Source: Bacillota bacterium (GTDB lineage Bacteria > Bacillota_I > Bacilli_A > Erysipelotrichales > Coprobacillaceae). From it: a stretch of DNA of 34,183 nt. Within the stretch, counting starts at the first letter, position 1, and each line of letters starts with the position of its first letter. A program made the translations under genes and the position numbers. Shown here piece after piece: positions 19,005-27,555 of this stretch. The stretch lies in contig JAUNWT010000016.1 of the NCBI GenBank assembly GCA_030540195.1, positions 1 through 34,183 of the forward strand. Reading direction: 5' to 3'. Under the pieces are notes generated by a model, which saw only the letters and a program-made list of their open reading frames with translations, was not told where the DNA came from and ran no database searches.

Positions 19005-19289
19005 TTATTTTTTTTCATCTTTTTCTACATAATCAACATCAATGATATCATCACTACCTTGACGGTAAGCTTCTCCAGATTGATAAGCTGCTTTCTTTTC
19101 AGCCATCTCTTTTTCAATCTTTTCATTGTATTCATTAATTTGTTTTTCATAAAAATATCTTCTAATAAAAGAATATAAAACCAAAACTCCTACAATAGCC
19201 CATGTAACAGGACTGAATAATAAATTTAAAAGAAGACTTAAAACTAAAATAACAACGACAATAATTAAAATAATTTGATAAATTGGCAT
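19005..19289 (-). CDS. Small membrane protein, unknown function
   Basis: A 94-residue protein I do not recognise. The N-terminal half is hydrophobic (about residues 4-25 and 28-42, either two short helices or a hairpin). It is followed by a charged, probably coiled segment (YEKQINEYNEKIEKEMAEKKAAY) and an acidic tail with DDIIDVDYVEKDEKK. The start is supported by an AGGAG-like site in the short gap after the upstream HTH gene. It is the last gene of the rapZ-whiA group, with the met promoter immediately behind it. It could be a membrane-associated accessory factor, but nothing in the sequence fixes a role. Confidence 0.7.
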   Translation of the reverse strand: MPIYQIILIIVVVILVLSLLLNLLFSPVTWAIVGVLVLYSFIRRYFYEKQINEYNEKIEKEMAEKKAAYQSGEAYRQGSDDIIDVDYVEKDEKK

Positions 19290-19298
19290 TTTTTTCTC

Positions 19299-19517
19299 CT
19301 ATTTGGAAAACGTAAATAAATCTTTGATTTCTACATGAAGCCCATAAGCTAATTTAGAAATTGCTTTCAAAGAAATATTACGTGTTCCTCTTTCTACATC
19401 TGATATATAATTTTTTGATAATCCACAGCGAAATGATAATTCTTCTTGAGAAATATGTGCTTTTAAACGTAATTCTTTAATTCGTAATCCAAACAAAATG
19501 TGAACATCTTTATTCAT
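19299..19517 (-). CDS. Small XRE-family helix-turn-helix regulator
   Basis: A 72-residue protein made almost entirely of one HTH_3 domain: LRIKELRLKAHISQEELS, then the recognition helix region GLSKNYISDVERGTRN. The pattern resembles stand-alone regulators such as the controller proteins of restriction-modification systems, but no restriction or methylase gene is nearby. The gene starts within the last codons of whiA (8-bp overlap) and lacks a clear RBS, so it is probably translated by coupling. Its target is unknown; the inverted repeat over the met promoter about 530 bp away is one candidate, which is speculation. Confidence 0.85.
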   Translation of the reverse strand: MNKDVHILFGLRIKELRLKAHISQEELSFRCGLSKNYISDVERGTRNISLKAISKLAYGLHVEIKDLFTFSK

Positions 19518-20460
19518 TTTGCATTTGCATTAATTCTGCTGCTTGATCACTGATTTTTTTAAAACGATGATGAAGACCGGACTTACTAATAGATAATCCT
19601 GTTTCTTCTTGATAAGCAGCACATAACTCATTTAATGTATAATCTGGATATTTTTTACGAACTAAAGCTACCGTTCTGGTTTTTTCATCAAGCATATCTA
19701 AGCCCATAAACATCTCAATAATACTGATATCTTCTAATTGTTTATTTGATGAAGCCATCGATTTTACTTCATTTGCAATATCACAGTTATTCCAACGGTT
19801 GACAGTATTAGACATACTACGATCAATTCTGGTACTTTCAAAATTCATGACCGATTGACTTGCACCAATAGCTCTTAAAAAATCACCTATTTTCTCTGCT
19901 GATTTTAAATATACAAGATATTTGTTTCTTCTTTTTGTCATTTTTGCATTTAAATTAAAATAATTCATTAATTCTTGTATATATGAAGCATATTCTTCTT
20001 CATCTACCGAAAGTTCTAAATGATAATTAGATGTTTCTGGGTTATTGACAGAACCCCCTGATAAAAAGATACCAGCTAGAAACGCTCTTTTGCAACATTC
20101 TTTTTCTAAAAGCTTTTTATCAGGTAAAGTATGAAAACCTAAACCATTCATTAATCCTAAATCATCTAAAATTTCTCTTGCTTTAGATACTTTTAAAATA
20201 TAAACATTATTTTTTTGTAATTTCATTTTTCGTGAAACAAGAAATTCAATATGAGGGTGATAAACTTCTTTGAGCATTTTATGAACTTTAGATGCAATTT
20301 TCGCATTTTCTGTTCTTATGGTAAGTAATAAACCTTGATTAGAAAGAGAAAGTGTTCCATTGACTTTAATAATTGCAGATAGAATTGCTTTTTGACAACA
20401 AATATCAAAATCATTGAAAACAACTTCTTCTTTGACTTGTCTAGCAAATGATACTTTCAT
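19510..20460 (-). CDS. whiA: Sporulation/cell-division regulator WhiA
   Basis: DNA-binding protein of 316 residues, conserved across Gram-positive bacteria. In Bacillus it affects cell division and chromosome segregation; in Streptomyces it controls sporulation septation. The N terminus (SFARQVKEEV) and the two LAGLIDADG-homing-endonuclease-like modules (about 20-90 and 100-190, including FLAGIFLSGGSV) are followed by the C-terminal HTH region (about 225-310), with the conserved IANEVKSM-like and LSISKSGLHHRFKKI motifs. Its ATG overlaps the rapZ stop by one base (TAATG). The yvcK gene that usually separates the two is missing here. Confidence 0.95.
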   Translation of the reverse strand: MKVSFARQVKEEVVFNDFDICCQKAILSAIIKVNGTLSLSNQGLLLTIRTENAKIASKVHKMLKEVYHPHIEFLVSRKMKLQKNNVYILKVSKAREILDDLGLMNGLGFHTLPDKKLLEKECCKRAFLAGIFLSGGSVNNPETSNYHLELSVDEEEYASYIQELMNYFNLNAKMTKRRNKYLVYLKSAEKIGDFLRAIGASQSVMNFESTRIDRSMSNTVNRWNNCDIANEVKSMASSNKQLEDISIIEMFMGLDMLDEKTRTVALVRKKYPDYTLNELCAAYQEETGLSISKSGLHHRFKKISDQAAELMQMQNE

Positions 20461-21308
20461 TAGTGAATCGCATCCCTATGTAGACGATGAACATGATATT
20501 TTTCACTATAATGATCGGCAAAATAATTTGTTAAACTTACCGAACGATGTTGTCCACCGGTACAACCAATACCAATGACAACATGTGTTTTCCCTTCTTT
20601 ATCATATTCGTCTAATAAATAATCTAAAAGATCTGTCATTTTGTTAATAAATTTTTGTGTTTCTGGTTTATCAATTACATAATCATAAACTTCTTTATCA
20701 TTTCCTGTTAAATTTCTTAATTCATCTATATAGAAAGGATTTGGTAAAAAACGGACATCAAATAATAAATCGGCATCTTTGGGAATTCCATGTTTGTATC
20801 CAAAGGATACAAAACTAATTCTAAAAGGATCTGTTGATTGATGATTAAATTGGTTTTCTAATAATTGTTGGAATTTATTTCCTTTAAGTTGTGTTGTATC
20901 AATCACAACATTGGCCTCTTTAGAAATTGGGCGTGCTAATTTTCTTTCATATTCAATTGCTTCTACAAGCGTTGAAGCTTTATTAGAAATTAAGATTGGA
21001 TGTGATCTTCTTGTTTCTTTATATCTTTTTAAAATAATATTATCATCACAATCTAAAAAGATAACCGATACGTTAAGCCAATCTACGTTTGATAAAAAGC
21101 GAATCGCTTTTGGCGCATCATTTAAACTAACAGCCATCGCAATTCTTTGATAAGCCGTATTATCTTTTAAATATTCAGAAAAAGCTCCTAATAATTCTAT
21201 TGGGTAATTATCAATACAACGATAAGCCATATTTTCAAAAGCAGCCATTGCCGTTGTTTTCCCTGCACCTGACATTCCAGTAACAATTACAATTTCAATT
21301 TTATCCAT
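20460..21308 (-). CDS. rapZ: RapZ/YvcJ-type nucleotide-binding protein
   Basis: P-loop protein of 282 residues. In E. coli RapZ is the adaptor that delivers the small RNA GlmZ to RNase E; in B. subtilis YvcJ binds and hydrolyses nucleotides and affects competence. Walker A GMSGAGKTT is at residues 11-19, and the C-terminal domain carries the conserved GIGCTGGQHRSV and a final HRD. It begins after the trxB terminator, with an AAAGGTG ribosome site and a possible promoter of its own. It is coupled to whiA. The RNA-adaptor role should not be transferred to this lineage without evidence. Confidence 0.94.
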   Translation of the reverse strand: MDKIEIVIVTGMSGAGKTTAMAAFENMAYRCIDNYPIELLGAFSEYLKDNTAYQRIAMAVSLNDAPKAIRFLSNVDWLNVSVIFLDCDDNIILKRYKETRRSHPILISNKASTLVEAIEYERKLARPISKEANVVIDTTQLKGNKFQQLLENQFNHQSTDPFRISFVSFGYKHGIPKDADLLFDVRFLPNPFYIDELRNLTGNDKEVYDYVIDKPETQKFINKMTDLLDYLLDEYDKEGKTHVVIGIGCTGGQHRSVSLTNYFADHYSEKYHVHRLHRDAIH

Positions 21309-21335
21309 AAAACCACACCTTTCATTTTCGTATCT

Positions 21336-21364
21336 ATTCTATCAAAATTCCTAAATAATGAAAA
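21336..21364 (-). promoter_or_regulatory. Possible promoter of rapZ-whiA
   Basis: Minus-strand TTTTCA (21364-21359), a 17-base spacer and TAGAAT (21341-21336). The -10 is good and the -35 weak (four of six). It overlaps the tail of the trxB terminator, which makes a fresh promoter here plausible. Confidence 0.4.
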
Positions 21365-21385
21365 GCCAGATGTGAACATCTGACT
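21359..21385 (-). terminator. Intrinsic terminator after trxB
   Basis: Minus-strand AGTCAGATG, loop TTCA, CATCTGGCT (21364-21385; one U·G pair), then a short U run (TTTTC). It begins two bases after the trxB stop codon. The short U run suggests partial termination. Confidence 0.72.
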
Positions 21386-21387
21386 AT

Positions 21388-22290
21388 TTATTTTAAAGAA
21401 GCAATATATTGTCCGGCAATAGCCCCATCATTTGTTGCTGTTACAACTTGTCTTAATTGTTTATTACGCACATCGCCTGCCACAAAGATGCCTTTAACGG
21501 CTGTTTCCATATTTTCGTTGGCATCAATATAACCATTTTCATTGACAATATTTAATGATTTTGCACATTGTGTCATTGGATCTAATCCAATAAATGGGAA
21601 GATACCATTTACCTTTAATTTTTCTGTTGTTTGATCATCACTATTTTCAATAAGAAGTCCACATACTTTTTGATCTTGTTCAAGTATTTCTTTTGGCTTT
21701 CTTTTAAAATGAACTTCAATATTTTCTACTTTAGAAAGACGATCTTGAATCACTTTATCCGCTCTAAAGACATCTCTTCTTACAATTAAATGGACTTTAT
21801 GACATAAAGTTGCAAGATACATTGCTTCTTCTAACGCTGAATTTCCACCGCCAATAACAGCAACATCTTGTTCTTTAAAGAAAGGTCCATCACAAACTGC
21901 ACAATAAGAAATACCACGTCCAACAAGTTCGTTTTCTTTTTCTAGATTCATTTGTCTTTCTTTTGTTCCTGTCGCAATTAAAACATATTTTGCTTGATAG
22001 CTTTGTTTAGCAGTAATGACTTCTTTATAATCACCATGATCTTTAATATCTAAAGCTTCTTCATAAGCCATTTTTGCCCCAAAGCTCATAGCACTTTCAT
22101 ACATGGTAAAGGCAATTTCTGGTCCAGGTGTTGGTTTTAATCCTGGATAGTTTTCAATTTGTGCTGTAACATTCAATTTTCCACCAGGTGCTGCTCCATC
22201 TAAAATAAGAACCTCTAAACCGGCACGACTGGCATAAAGACAAGCACTCATCCCGGCAGGACCTGCACCAATAATAATTAAATCTAACAT
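21388..22290 (-). CDS. trxB: Thioredoxin-disulfide reductase
   Basis: FAD enzyme that reduces thioredoxin, here 300 residues of the normal low-molecular-weight type. The FAD motif GAGPAGMSA begins at residue 8, the redox-active CAVC is at 130-133, the pyridine-nucleotide motif IGGGNSALEEA follows near 146, and the C-terminal FAD-contacting GIFVAGDVRNKQLRQVVTA is intact. The pyridine-nucleotide motif and the HRRD-like region (VRRDVFR) suggest NADPH use. The start overlaps ppaX by 7 bp, with AAGGAG eight bases upstream. Confidence 0.96.
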   Translation of the reverse strand: MLDLIIIGAGPAGMSACLYASRAGLEVLILDGAAPGGKLNVTAQIENYPGLKPTPGPEIAFTMYESAMSFGAKMAYEEALDIKDHGDYKEVITAKQSYQAKYVLIATGTKERQMNLEKENELVGRGISYCAVCDGPFFKEQDVAVIGGGNSALEEAMYLATLCHKVHLIVRRDVFRADKVIQDRLSKVENIEVHFKRKPKEILEQDQKVCGLLIENSDDQTTEKLKVNGIFPFIGLDPMTQCAKSLNIVNENGYIDANENMETAVKGIFVAGDVRNKQLRQVVTATNDGAIAGQYIASLK

Positions 22291-22931
22291 AGCTCATTCT
22301 CCTTTATATATTCCATAAATTCTTTATAATCATTGATTAATAAATCTGGGTTTTCTTTTTCAATCTGTTGATATCCTTTAGGCGACCATTTAACTCCTAT
22401 TGTTTTTACTCCAGCACTTTTTCCAGCTTGAATATCAGTCACATTGTCACCGACATAGTATCCTTCTTGACAGTTTAATTTTTTCAAGGCACATAAAATG
22501 CCTTCTGGATCAGGTTTTGATTTTTTAACATCATTTTCACCGATAACCACATCAAAGTATTGTGTAATATCAAATAAATCTAAGCCTAAATAAGCTGCTT
22601 CTTTATATTTTGTCGTTACCACCCCAAGTAAGAAACCTTCCTTTTTAAAATATTCCAACATTTCTTTAACATAAGGATAGATTGTCACAAAATCTTCATG
22701 ATGTTTATGATTGTAGTCTCGATAGTATTGAATTAATTCGTCTACTTGATTTTCTTCCACATAACGACTAAATGTATTTTTTAAAGAAGGACCTAAAAAA
22801 GATAAAAGTTCTTCTTCAGATAAAGTATAGTCTGGTTTGTATTTTTTAAATGTATGAATAAAAGATTTTTTTATAAGTAAATCTGTATTTAAAAGTGTTC
22901 CATCTAAATCAAATAATATTGCTTTTTTCAT
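22284..22931 (-). CDS. ppaX: Pyrophosphatase PpaX (HAD family)
   Basis: HAD hydrolase of 215 residues. In B. subtilis PpaX removes the pyrophosphate released when HPr kinase/phosphorylase dephosphorylates Ser46-HPr. The HAD motifs are DLDGTLLNT (nucleophile D8, acid D10), VVTTK, the lysine in KKSKPDPEG, and GDNVTDIQAG. The stretch YRDYNHKHHEDFVT closely parallels PpaX, separating it from generic phosphoglycolate phosphatases. Neighbourhood with hprK and lgt is the classical arrangement. I prefer ATG 22931 (AAGGAG at seven bases); two upstream ATGs are too near the RBS. A TATAAT sequence at 22957-22952 may allow extra initiation, but no -35 supports it. Confidence 0.9.
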   Translation of the reverse strand: MKKAILFDLDGTLLNTDLLIKKSFIHTFKKYKPDYTLSEEELLSFLGPSLKNTFSRYVEENQVDELIQYYRDYNHKHHEDFVTIYPYVKEMLEYFKKEGFLLGVVTTKYKEAAYLGLDLFDITQYFDVVIGENDVKKSKPDPEGILCALKKLNCQEGYYVGDNVTDIQAGKSAGVKTIGVKWSPKGYQQIEKENPDLLINDYKEFMEYIKENELC

Positions 22932-22967
22932 CGTCATTCTCCTTTTCAAACATTATATCTATTTTAT

Positions 22968-22998
22968 AAAAAAAAGATAGCGTTATGCACTATCTTTT
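22968..22998 (-). terminator. Intrinsic terminator overlapping the end of lgt
   Basis: Minus-strand AAAAGATAG, loop TGCATAACG, CTATCTTTT (22998-22972), extending into a run of eight U. The ascending arm lies inside the last lgt codons and the stop codon is in the loop. It would end the ctp-to-lgt transcript. Confidence 0.87.
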
Positions 22999-23786
22999 AC
23001 TCTATTTCCTTTTAAATGGCAATATATAAAACCAATAATTCCTATAATGACAAAAGCAATAGAAACAAGCTGTGCTGTTTTTAAACCAAAAACATACAGA
23101 CTATCTGTTCTAAAAGCTTCAATAAAGAAACGAATTATTCCATACCAAATAAAATAACTAAAGAATTGAACTCCTTGTTTCTTTTGAAATCTTCTTATTA
23201 TAAAGAAAATAAGTAGAAAACCAAGAACACATCCTATTGATTCATAAAGAAATGTTGGTTGATAATAAGTACCATGAATATACATTTTATCAATAATAAA
23301 TTGAGGTAAATGTAATGACTTTAAAAAACTAAGACTTACCGCACTTCCATAAGCTTCTTGATTAAAGAAATTCCCCCATCTTCCACAGGCTTGAGCAATT
23401 AAAACACCCGGCATAATGGCATCTCCAGAAACGAGAAAAGGAATATCTCTTTTTTTAAAGAAGAAATAACTGTAAAGCAGTCCTGTAAAAATTCCTCCTT
23501 GAATGGCAAGACCGCCATGACTAATCATAAAGATTTCCATGGGATTGCTTGCATAGAGTTCATTCCACATAAAGATGACATACCAAATACGTGCCCCAAT
23601 GATTCCTACAAATAAAAGTCCAAAAACATAATCAGAAAGAATTTCTTTTGAATAACCTAATTTTTTAAAATTATATTGTCCTATAAAATAAGCAATTGCA
23701 GCCCCAGTAAGTATACATAAGGCATACCATTGTATAGAAAGTGGTCCTATTTCTATAAAGGTATTAAAACTTGGGAATAATCTCAT
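22983..23786 (-). CDS. lgt: Prolipoprotein diacylglyceryl transferase
   Basis: Integral membrane enzyme that attaches diacylglycerol to the lipobox cysteine of preprolipoproteins, such as the MetQ and metalloprotease lipoproteins of this window. The 267 residues contain about seven membrane segments, GGLAIQGGIF (91-100), and the signature CGRWGNFFNQEAYG (134-147). Both belong to the phosphatidylglycerol/catalytic site. The ATG overlaps the hprK stop as ATGA. hprK-lgt-ppaX is a conserved order in Bacillota. Confidence 0.96.
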   Translation of the reverse strand: MRLFPSFNTFIEIGPLSIQWYALCILTGAAIAYFIGQYNFKKLGYSKEILSDYVFGLLFVGIIGARIWYVIFMWNELYASNPMEIFMISHGGLAIQGGIFTGLLYSYFFFKKRDIPFLVSGDAIMPGVLIAQACGRWGNFFNQEAYGSAVSLSFLKSLHLPQFIIDKMYIHGTYYQPTFLYESIGCVLGFLLIFFIIRRFQKKQGVQFFSYFIWYGIIRFFIEAFRTDSLYVFGLKTAQLVSIAFVIIGIIGFIYCHLKGNRVKDSA

Positions 23787-24724
23787 GATTCTTGTTTATT
23801 ATGATCGATATTTTTAAGAATTCTTTCCACAAATTCTTTACTTGAATCAATTCCAACATCTCTAAGACGCATATTCATAACAGCAGCTTCAATAATAACA
23901 GACATGCTTCGACCACTTGAAACAGGAACAACGATTTTAGGAATTTTAATTCCTAAAACATCTTCAGAAATATCATTTTCTTCGACACCAACACGTGTAT
24001 ATTCACGAGATGGAACCCATCTTTCTAATTGAATAATTAAGTCTACATCATTTTTATCTAAGATGGCAGAAATACCAAACATCTTAGAAACATCGATAAC
24101 TCCAATTCCTCTAATTTCTAAAAGATTCGCAAGCACAGCAGGTGCTTTTCCAACGATTTTTTGTCCAACACGATAAAGTTCTACAGCATCATCTGCGACA
24201 AGTAAATGTCCTCTTTTTACTAATTCTAAGGCAATCTCTGATTTACCAATACCACTATCGCCTTTAATAATGACACCTTTACCATGAATATTTAGGAAAA
24301 CACCATGCATTAATGTATCTTTCGCAAGTTTTTCTTCAAGTGTATTCATCAATTCACTTGAAACAGCTCCAGTAATAAGTTCTGTTTGAAAAATTGGAAA
24401 ATTACGTTCATTAGCCACATCTTTTAATACTTTTGGACATTCATGTCCTTTACAAATAACAATACAAGGTACTTCTTCATTAATAAGACAAGGAAAGATT
24501 TCTTTTTGTCTTTCTTCTGACATTTCAGCAACAAAGGCCATTTCCTTATCCCCAAAAACAATAATTCTTCTAAAATCGCTATGTTTAAAAAATCCTGCTA
24601 ATTCAAAACCAGGACGATTAATTTCACCTGTTTGAATGATTCTTTTTAAAGCTTCTTCATTTCCTGTTACTTGTGTATAACTTTTATTATTCCCTAATAA
24701 GTTTTCTACTGTAATTGATTTCAT
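23783..24724 (-). CDS. hprK: HPr kinase/phosphorylase
   Basis: Bifunctional enzyme that phosphorylates and dephosphorylates Ser46 of the PTS carrier HPr and so drives catabolite control. It has 313 residues. The N-terminal domain (1-130) is followed by the catalytic region, with LMHGVFLN (catalytic H140), Walker A GDSGIGKSE (155-163), ADDAVE, and the family signature EIRGIGVIDVSKMFG. The conserved C-terminal K/R-loop region (near 238-250) is present, consistent with an active enzyme. It is preceded by a TAAGGAG motif, in which the uvrA stop is part of the RBS, and is coupled to lgt. The linked PpaX would remove the pyrophosphate from its phosphorylase reaction. Confidence 0.97.
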   Translation of the reverse strand: MKSITVENLLGNNKSYTQVTGNEEALKRIIQTGEINRPGFELAGFFKHSDFRRIIVFGDKEMAFVAEMSEERQKEIFPCLINEEVPCIVICKGHECPKVLKDVANERNFPIFQTELITGAVSSELMNTLEEKLAKDTLMHGVFLNIHGKGVIIKGDSGIGKSEIALELVKRGHLLVADDAVELYRVGQKIVGKAPAVLANLLEIRGIGVIDVSKMFGISAILDKNDVDLIIQLERWVPSREYTRVGVEENDISEDVLGIKIPKIVVPVSSGRSMSVIIEAAVMNMRLRDVGIDSSKEFVERILKNIDHNKQES

Positions 24725-24735
24725 CTTTTATCTCC

Positions 24736-27555
24736 TTAAAGCATCGTTTTTAAAAATTGACCTGTGTAGCTTTTTTCACATTTAGCAACTTTTTCAGGTG
24801 TTCCAGTAACAACAACCGTTCCACCACCGGCACCACCTTCAGGGCCTAAATCAATAATATGATCAGCAACCTTAATAACATCTAAGTTATGTTCAATAAC
24901 AATAATGGTATCCCCTTGGTCTACAATTCTTTGTAAAACATCAATAAGTTTTGAAACATCATGACTGTGTAATCCAGTTGTTGGTTCATCAAGAATATAA
25001 ACTGTTTTTCCTGTTGATTTCTTTTGAAGTTCACTTGCCAATTTAACTCTTTGTGCTTCTCCACCAGAAAGTGTTGTTGCACTTTGTCCAAGTTTAATAT
25101 AACCAAGTCCAACATCATAAAGTGTTTGTATCTTATTTCTAATTTTAGGTAAATTATCAAAGAAATCAAGAGCTTCTTCTACAGTCATTTCTAAGACATC
25201 ATAAATATTTTTATCTTTATAGGTAACTTGTAAAGTTTCTTCATTGTATCTTTTTCCTTCACATTGTTCACAAGGAACATAGACATCTGGTAAAAAGTGC
25301 ATAGAAATTTTCTTTAAACCATCACCTTGGCAAGCCTCACAACGCCCACCTTTAACGTTAAATGAGAATCTTCCTTTATCATAGCCTCTCATCTTTGCTT
25401 CATTTGTTTGTGCAAATAAATCACGAATATCATCAAAGACCCCTGTATAAGTTACTGGATTAGAACGTGGTGTTCTTCCAATTGGATCTTGTGATACTTC
25501 AATTACTTTATCGATATTTTCAATCCCCAGTATTTCCTTATGTAATCCTGGTCTTTCTTTCGATTGATAAACATAACGCATGAGTGATTTTCCTAAAATA
25601 TCATTAACTAATGTTGATTTTCCACTTCCAGATACCCCAGTAACAACATTGAATTTTCCTAAAGGAAATTTCACATTAATATTTTTTAAGTTATGTTCTT
25701 TTGCTCCCTTAACCTCTAAGAATAACCCATTTCCTTTACGACGTTTTTTAGGAACTTCAATTTTTTGTTTACCTGATAAATATTTTCCGGTAATTGAATC
25801 TTCACAATTCATAATTTCTTCCGGTGTTCCTGCACAAATAACTTGTCCCCCATGAACACCCGCTCCTGGTCCAATATCCACAATAAAATCAGAAGCACGC
25901 ATTGTATCTTCATCATGTTCTACAACAAGAACACTATTTCCTAAATCACGAATATCTTGTAAGGATTTGATTAATTTTTCATTATCTCTTTGATGAAGCC
26001 CTATAGAAGGTTCATCTAAAACATAAAGGACACCTGTCAAGCGTGTTCCAATTTGGGTTGCTAAACGAATACGTTGAGCTTCTCCACCCGATAATCCTCC
26101 AGCACGTCTAGCAAGAGTTAAATAACCAAGACCAACATTATTTAAGAATGTTAAACGATCCGTAATTTCTTTAAGTACAAGACGAGCAATATTCATTTCA
26201 TAGTCTGTAAGTTTTATATTTTTCACAAATTCCAAGGCATCTACAATGGCTTGTTCAGTAAATTCCGCAATGTTCATACCACCTACTCTAACAGACAGAA
26301 CTTGTTCATTAAGTCGTCTTCCTTTACAAGTAGGACAGGTATGTTCTGACATAAAAGAAGCATACCATTCTTTTGACCATTTAGAAGTTGTTTCTTCATA
26401 ACGACGGGCAATTAAAGTACGAACACCTTCAATGAATTTTGTCGTTTTACTGACATTTCCACTATCAGAAACAATTTGATAACTAATAGGTTCTCTTGAG
26501 CCATCTAAAATATAACTTAATTCTTGTTTAGAAAAATCTTTAAGTGGTTTATCTAAATCAATATTGTAATAATCACATAAAACTAAAAATCTTTGCCATT
26601 CAATACGATTTGTCCCTACAGCTGTTTTAAAATAACGAAGTCCACCTTCATTAATAGATTTATTCCAATCAGGAATCAATAAATCATCATCCACTTCATT
26701 TTTGATTCCAAGTCCTCGACAATCTGGACAAGCTCCTAAAGGATTATTGAAAGAGAAAAGACGTGGTTCTAATTTAGGCACAGAAAAGCCACAAACAGGA
26801 CATGCAAGATGCTCACTAAAGAGTTCTTCTGTTTTTGTCGTTAAGTTTTGAACAACGGCTTCACCACCTGTTAGTTTTAAAGCAACTTCTAATGAATCAA
26901 CCAAACGGCTACGATAACCTTCTTTTTTTATAATACGATCAATGACCACATCGATATCATGTCTTTTATTTTTATCTAATTCAATTTCTTCATCAAGCAT
27001 ATAGTTTTGACCATCAACAATAACACGTAAATAGCCATCTTTTAAAAGATCTGCAAAGTAATCTTTAAACGTTCCTTTTTTTCTTTTAACGACACGGGCC
27101 AAAACCATGAGACGATCTCCATCATCATAACGATCTATCGTATCAGCCATTTGTTTAATAGTTTGGCTTTCAATGACAATATCATGTTTTGGACAATAAG
27201 CCTTTCCTACACGTGCATAAAGCAATCTTAAATAATCATAAATTTCTGTAACAGTTCCTACTGTGGAACGGGGATTGTTTGATGTCGTCTTTTGATCAAT
27301 GGCGATTGCAGGAGAAAGTCCTTCAATCGTATCCACATCTGGCTTTTCCATGTTTCCCAAGAATTGTCTTGCATAAGCACTTAAAGATTCTACATATCTT
27401 CTTTGGCCTTCTGCATAAATGGTATCAAATGCAAGAGAAGTTTTGCCTGAACCAGATAATCCTGTCATAATGACAAGCTTATTTTTAGGAATATCAATAT
27501 TGATATTCTTTAAATTATTTTCTCTTGCCCCTCGAATAACTAATTTATCTTCCAT
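24736..27555 (-). CDS. uvrA: Excinuclease ABC subunit A
   Basis: DNA-damage sensor of nucleotide excision repair, 939 residues, the normal length. It has two ABC ATPase modules. The first Walker A, GLSGSGKTS, is at 32-40; the second, GVSGSGKST, is near 640. Both signature motifs (GGLSGGEAQRIRLA, TTLSGGEAQRVKLA) are present. Zinc-binding CxxC pairs occur in CPVCGF ... CPDCRG and in CEACQGDG ... CEQCEGKRYN. Its start lies 11 bp inside cca, with AAGGAAG as RBS. uvrB is two genes upstream in the same operon, with cca placed between them. Confidence 0.98.
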   Translation of the reverse strand: MEDKLVIRGARENNLKNINIDIPKNKLVIMTGLSGSGKTSLAFDTIYAEGQRRYVESLSAYARQFLGNMEKPDVDTIEGLSPAIAIDQKTTSNNPRSTVGTVTEIYDYLRLLYARVGKAYCPKHDIVIESQTIKQMADTIDRYDDGDRLMVLARVVKRKKGTFKDYFADLLKDGYLRVIVDGQNYMLDEEIELDKNKRHDIDVVIDRIIKKEGYRSRLVDSLEVALKLTGGEAVVQNLTTKTEELFSEHLACPVCGFSVPKLEPRLFSFNNPLGACPDCRGLGIKNEVDDDLLIPDWNKSINEGGLRYFKTAVGTNRIEWQRFLVLCDYYNIDLDKPLKDFSKQELSYILDGSREPISYQIVSDSGNVSKTTKFIEGVRTLIARRYEETTSKWSKEWYASFMSEHTCPTCKGRRLNEQVLSVRVGGMNIAEFTEQAIVDALEFVKNIKLTDYEMNIARLVLKEITDRLTFLNNVGLGYLTLARRAGGLSGGEAQRIRLATQIGTRLTGVLYVLDEPSIGLHQRDNEKLIKSLQDIRDLGNSVLVVEHDEDTMRASDFIVDIGPGAGVHGGQVICAGTPEEIMNCEDSITGKYLSGKQKIEVPKKRRKGNGLFLEVKGAKEHNLKNINVKFPLGKFNVVTGVSGSGKSTLVNDILGKSLMRYVYQSKERPGLHKEILGIENIDKVIEVSQDPIGRTPRSNPVTYTGVFDDIRDLFAQTNEAKMRGYDKGRFSFNVKGGRCEACQGDGLKKISMHFLPDVYVPCEQCEGKRYNEETLQVTYKDKNIYDVLEMTVEEALDFFDNLPKIRNKIQTLYDVGLGYIKLGQSATTLSGGEAQRVKLASELQKKSTGKTVYILDEPTTGLHSHDVSKLIDVLQRIVDQGDTIIVIEHNLDVIKVADHIIDLGPEGGAGGGTVVVTGTPEKVAKCEKSYTGQFLKTML

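Noticed and set aside
19299-19517. Controller protein of a restriction-modification system
   Set aside because: The HTH looks similar, but there is no endonuclease or methyltransferase gene nearby and the gene is embedded in the whiA operon.
22952-22957. Consensus TATAAT ahead of ppaX as a promoter
   Set aside because: No -35 at a suitable distance, the region is the U run of the lgt terminator, and the start site would leave almost no leader before the RBS.
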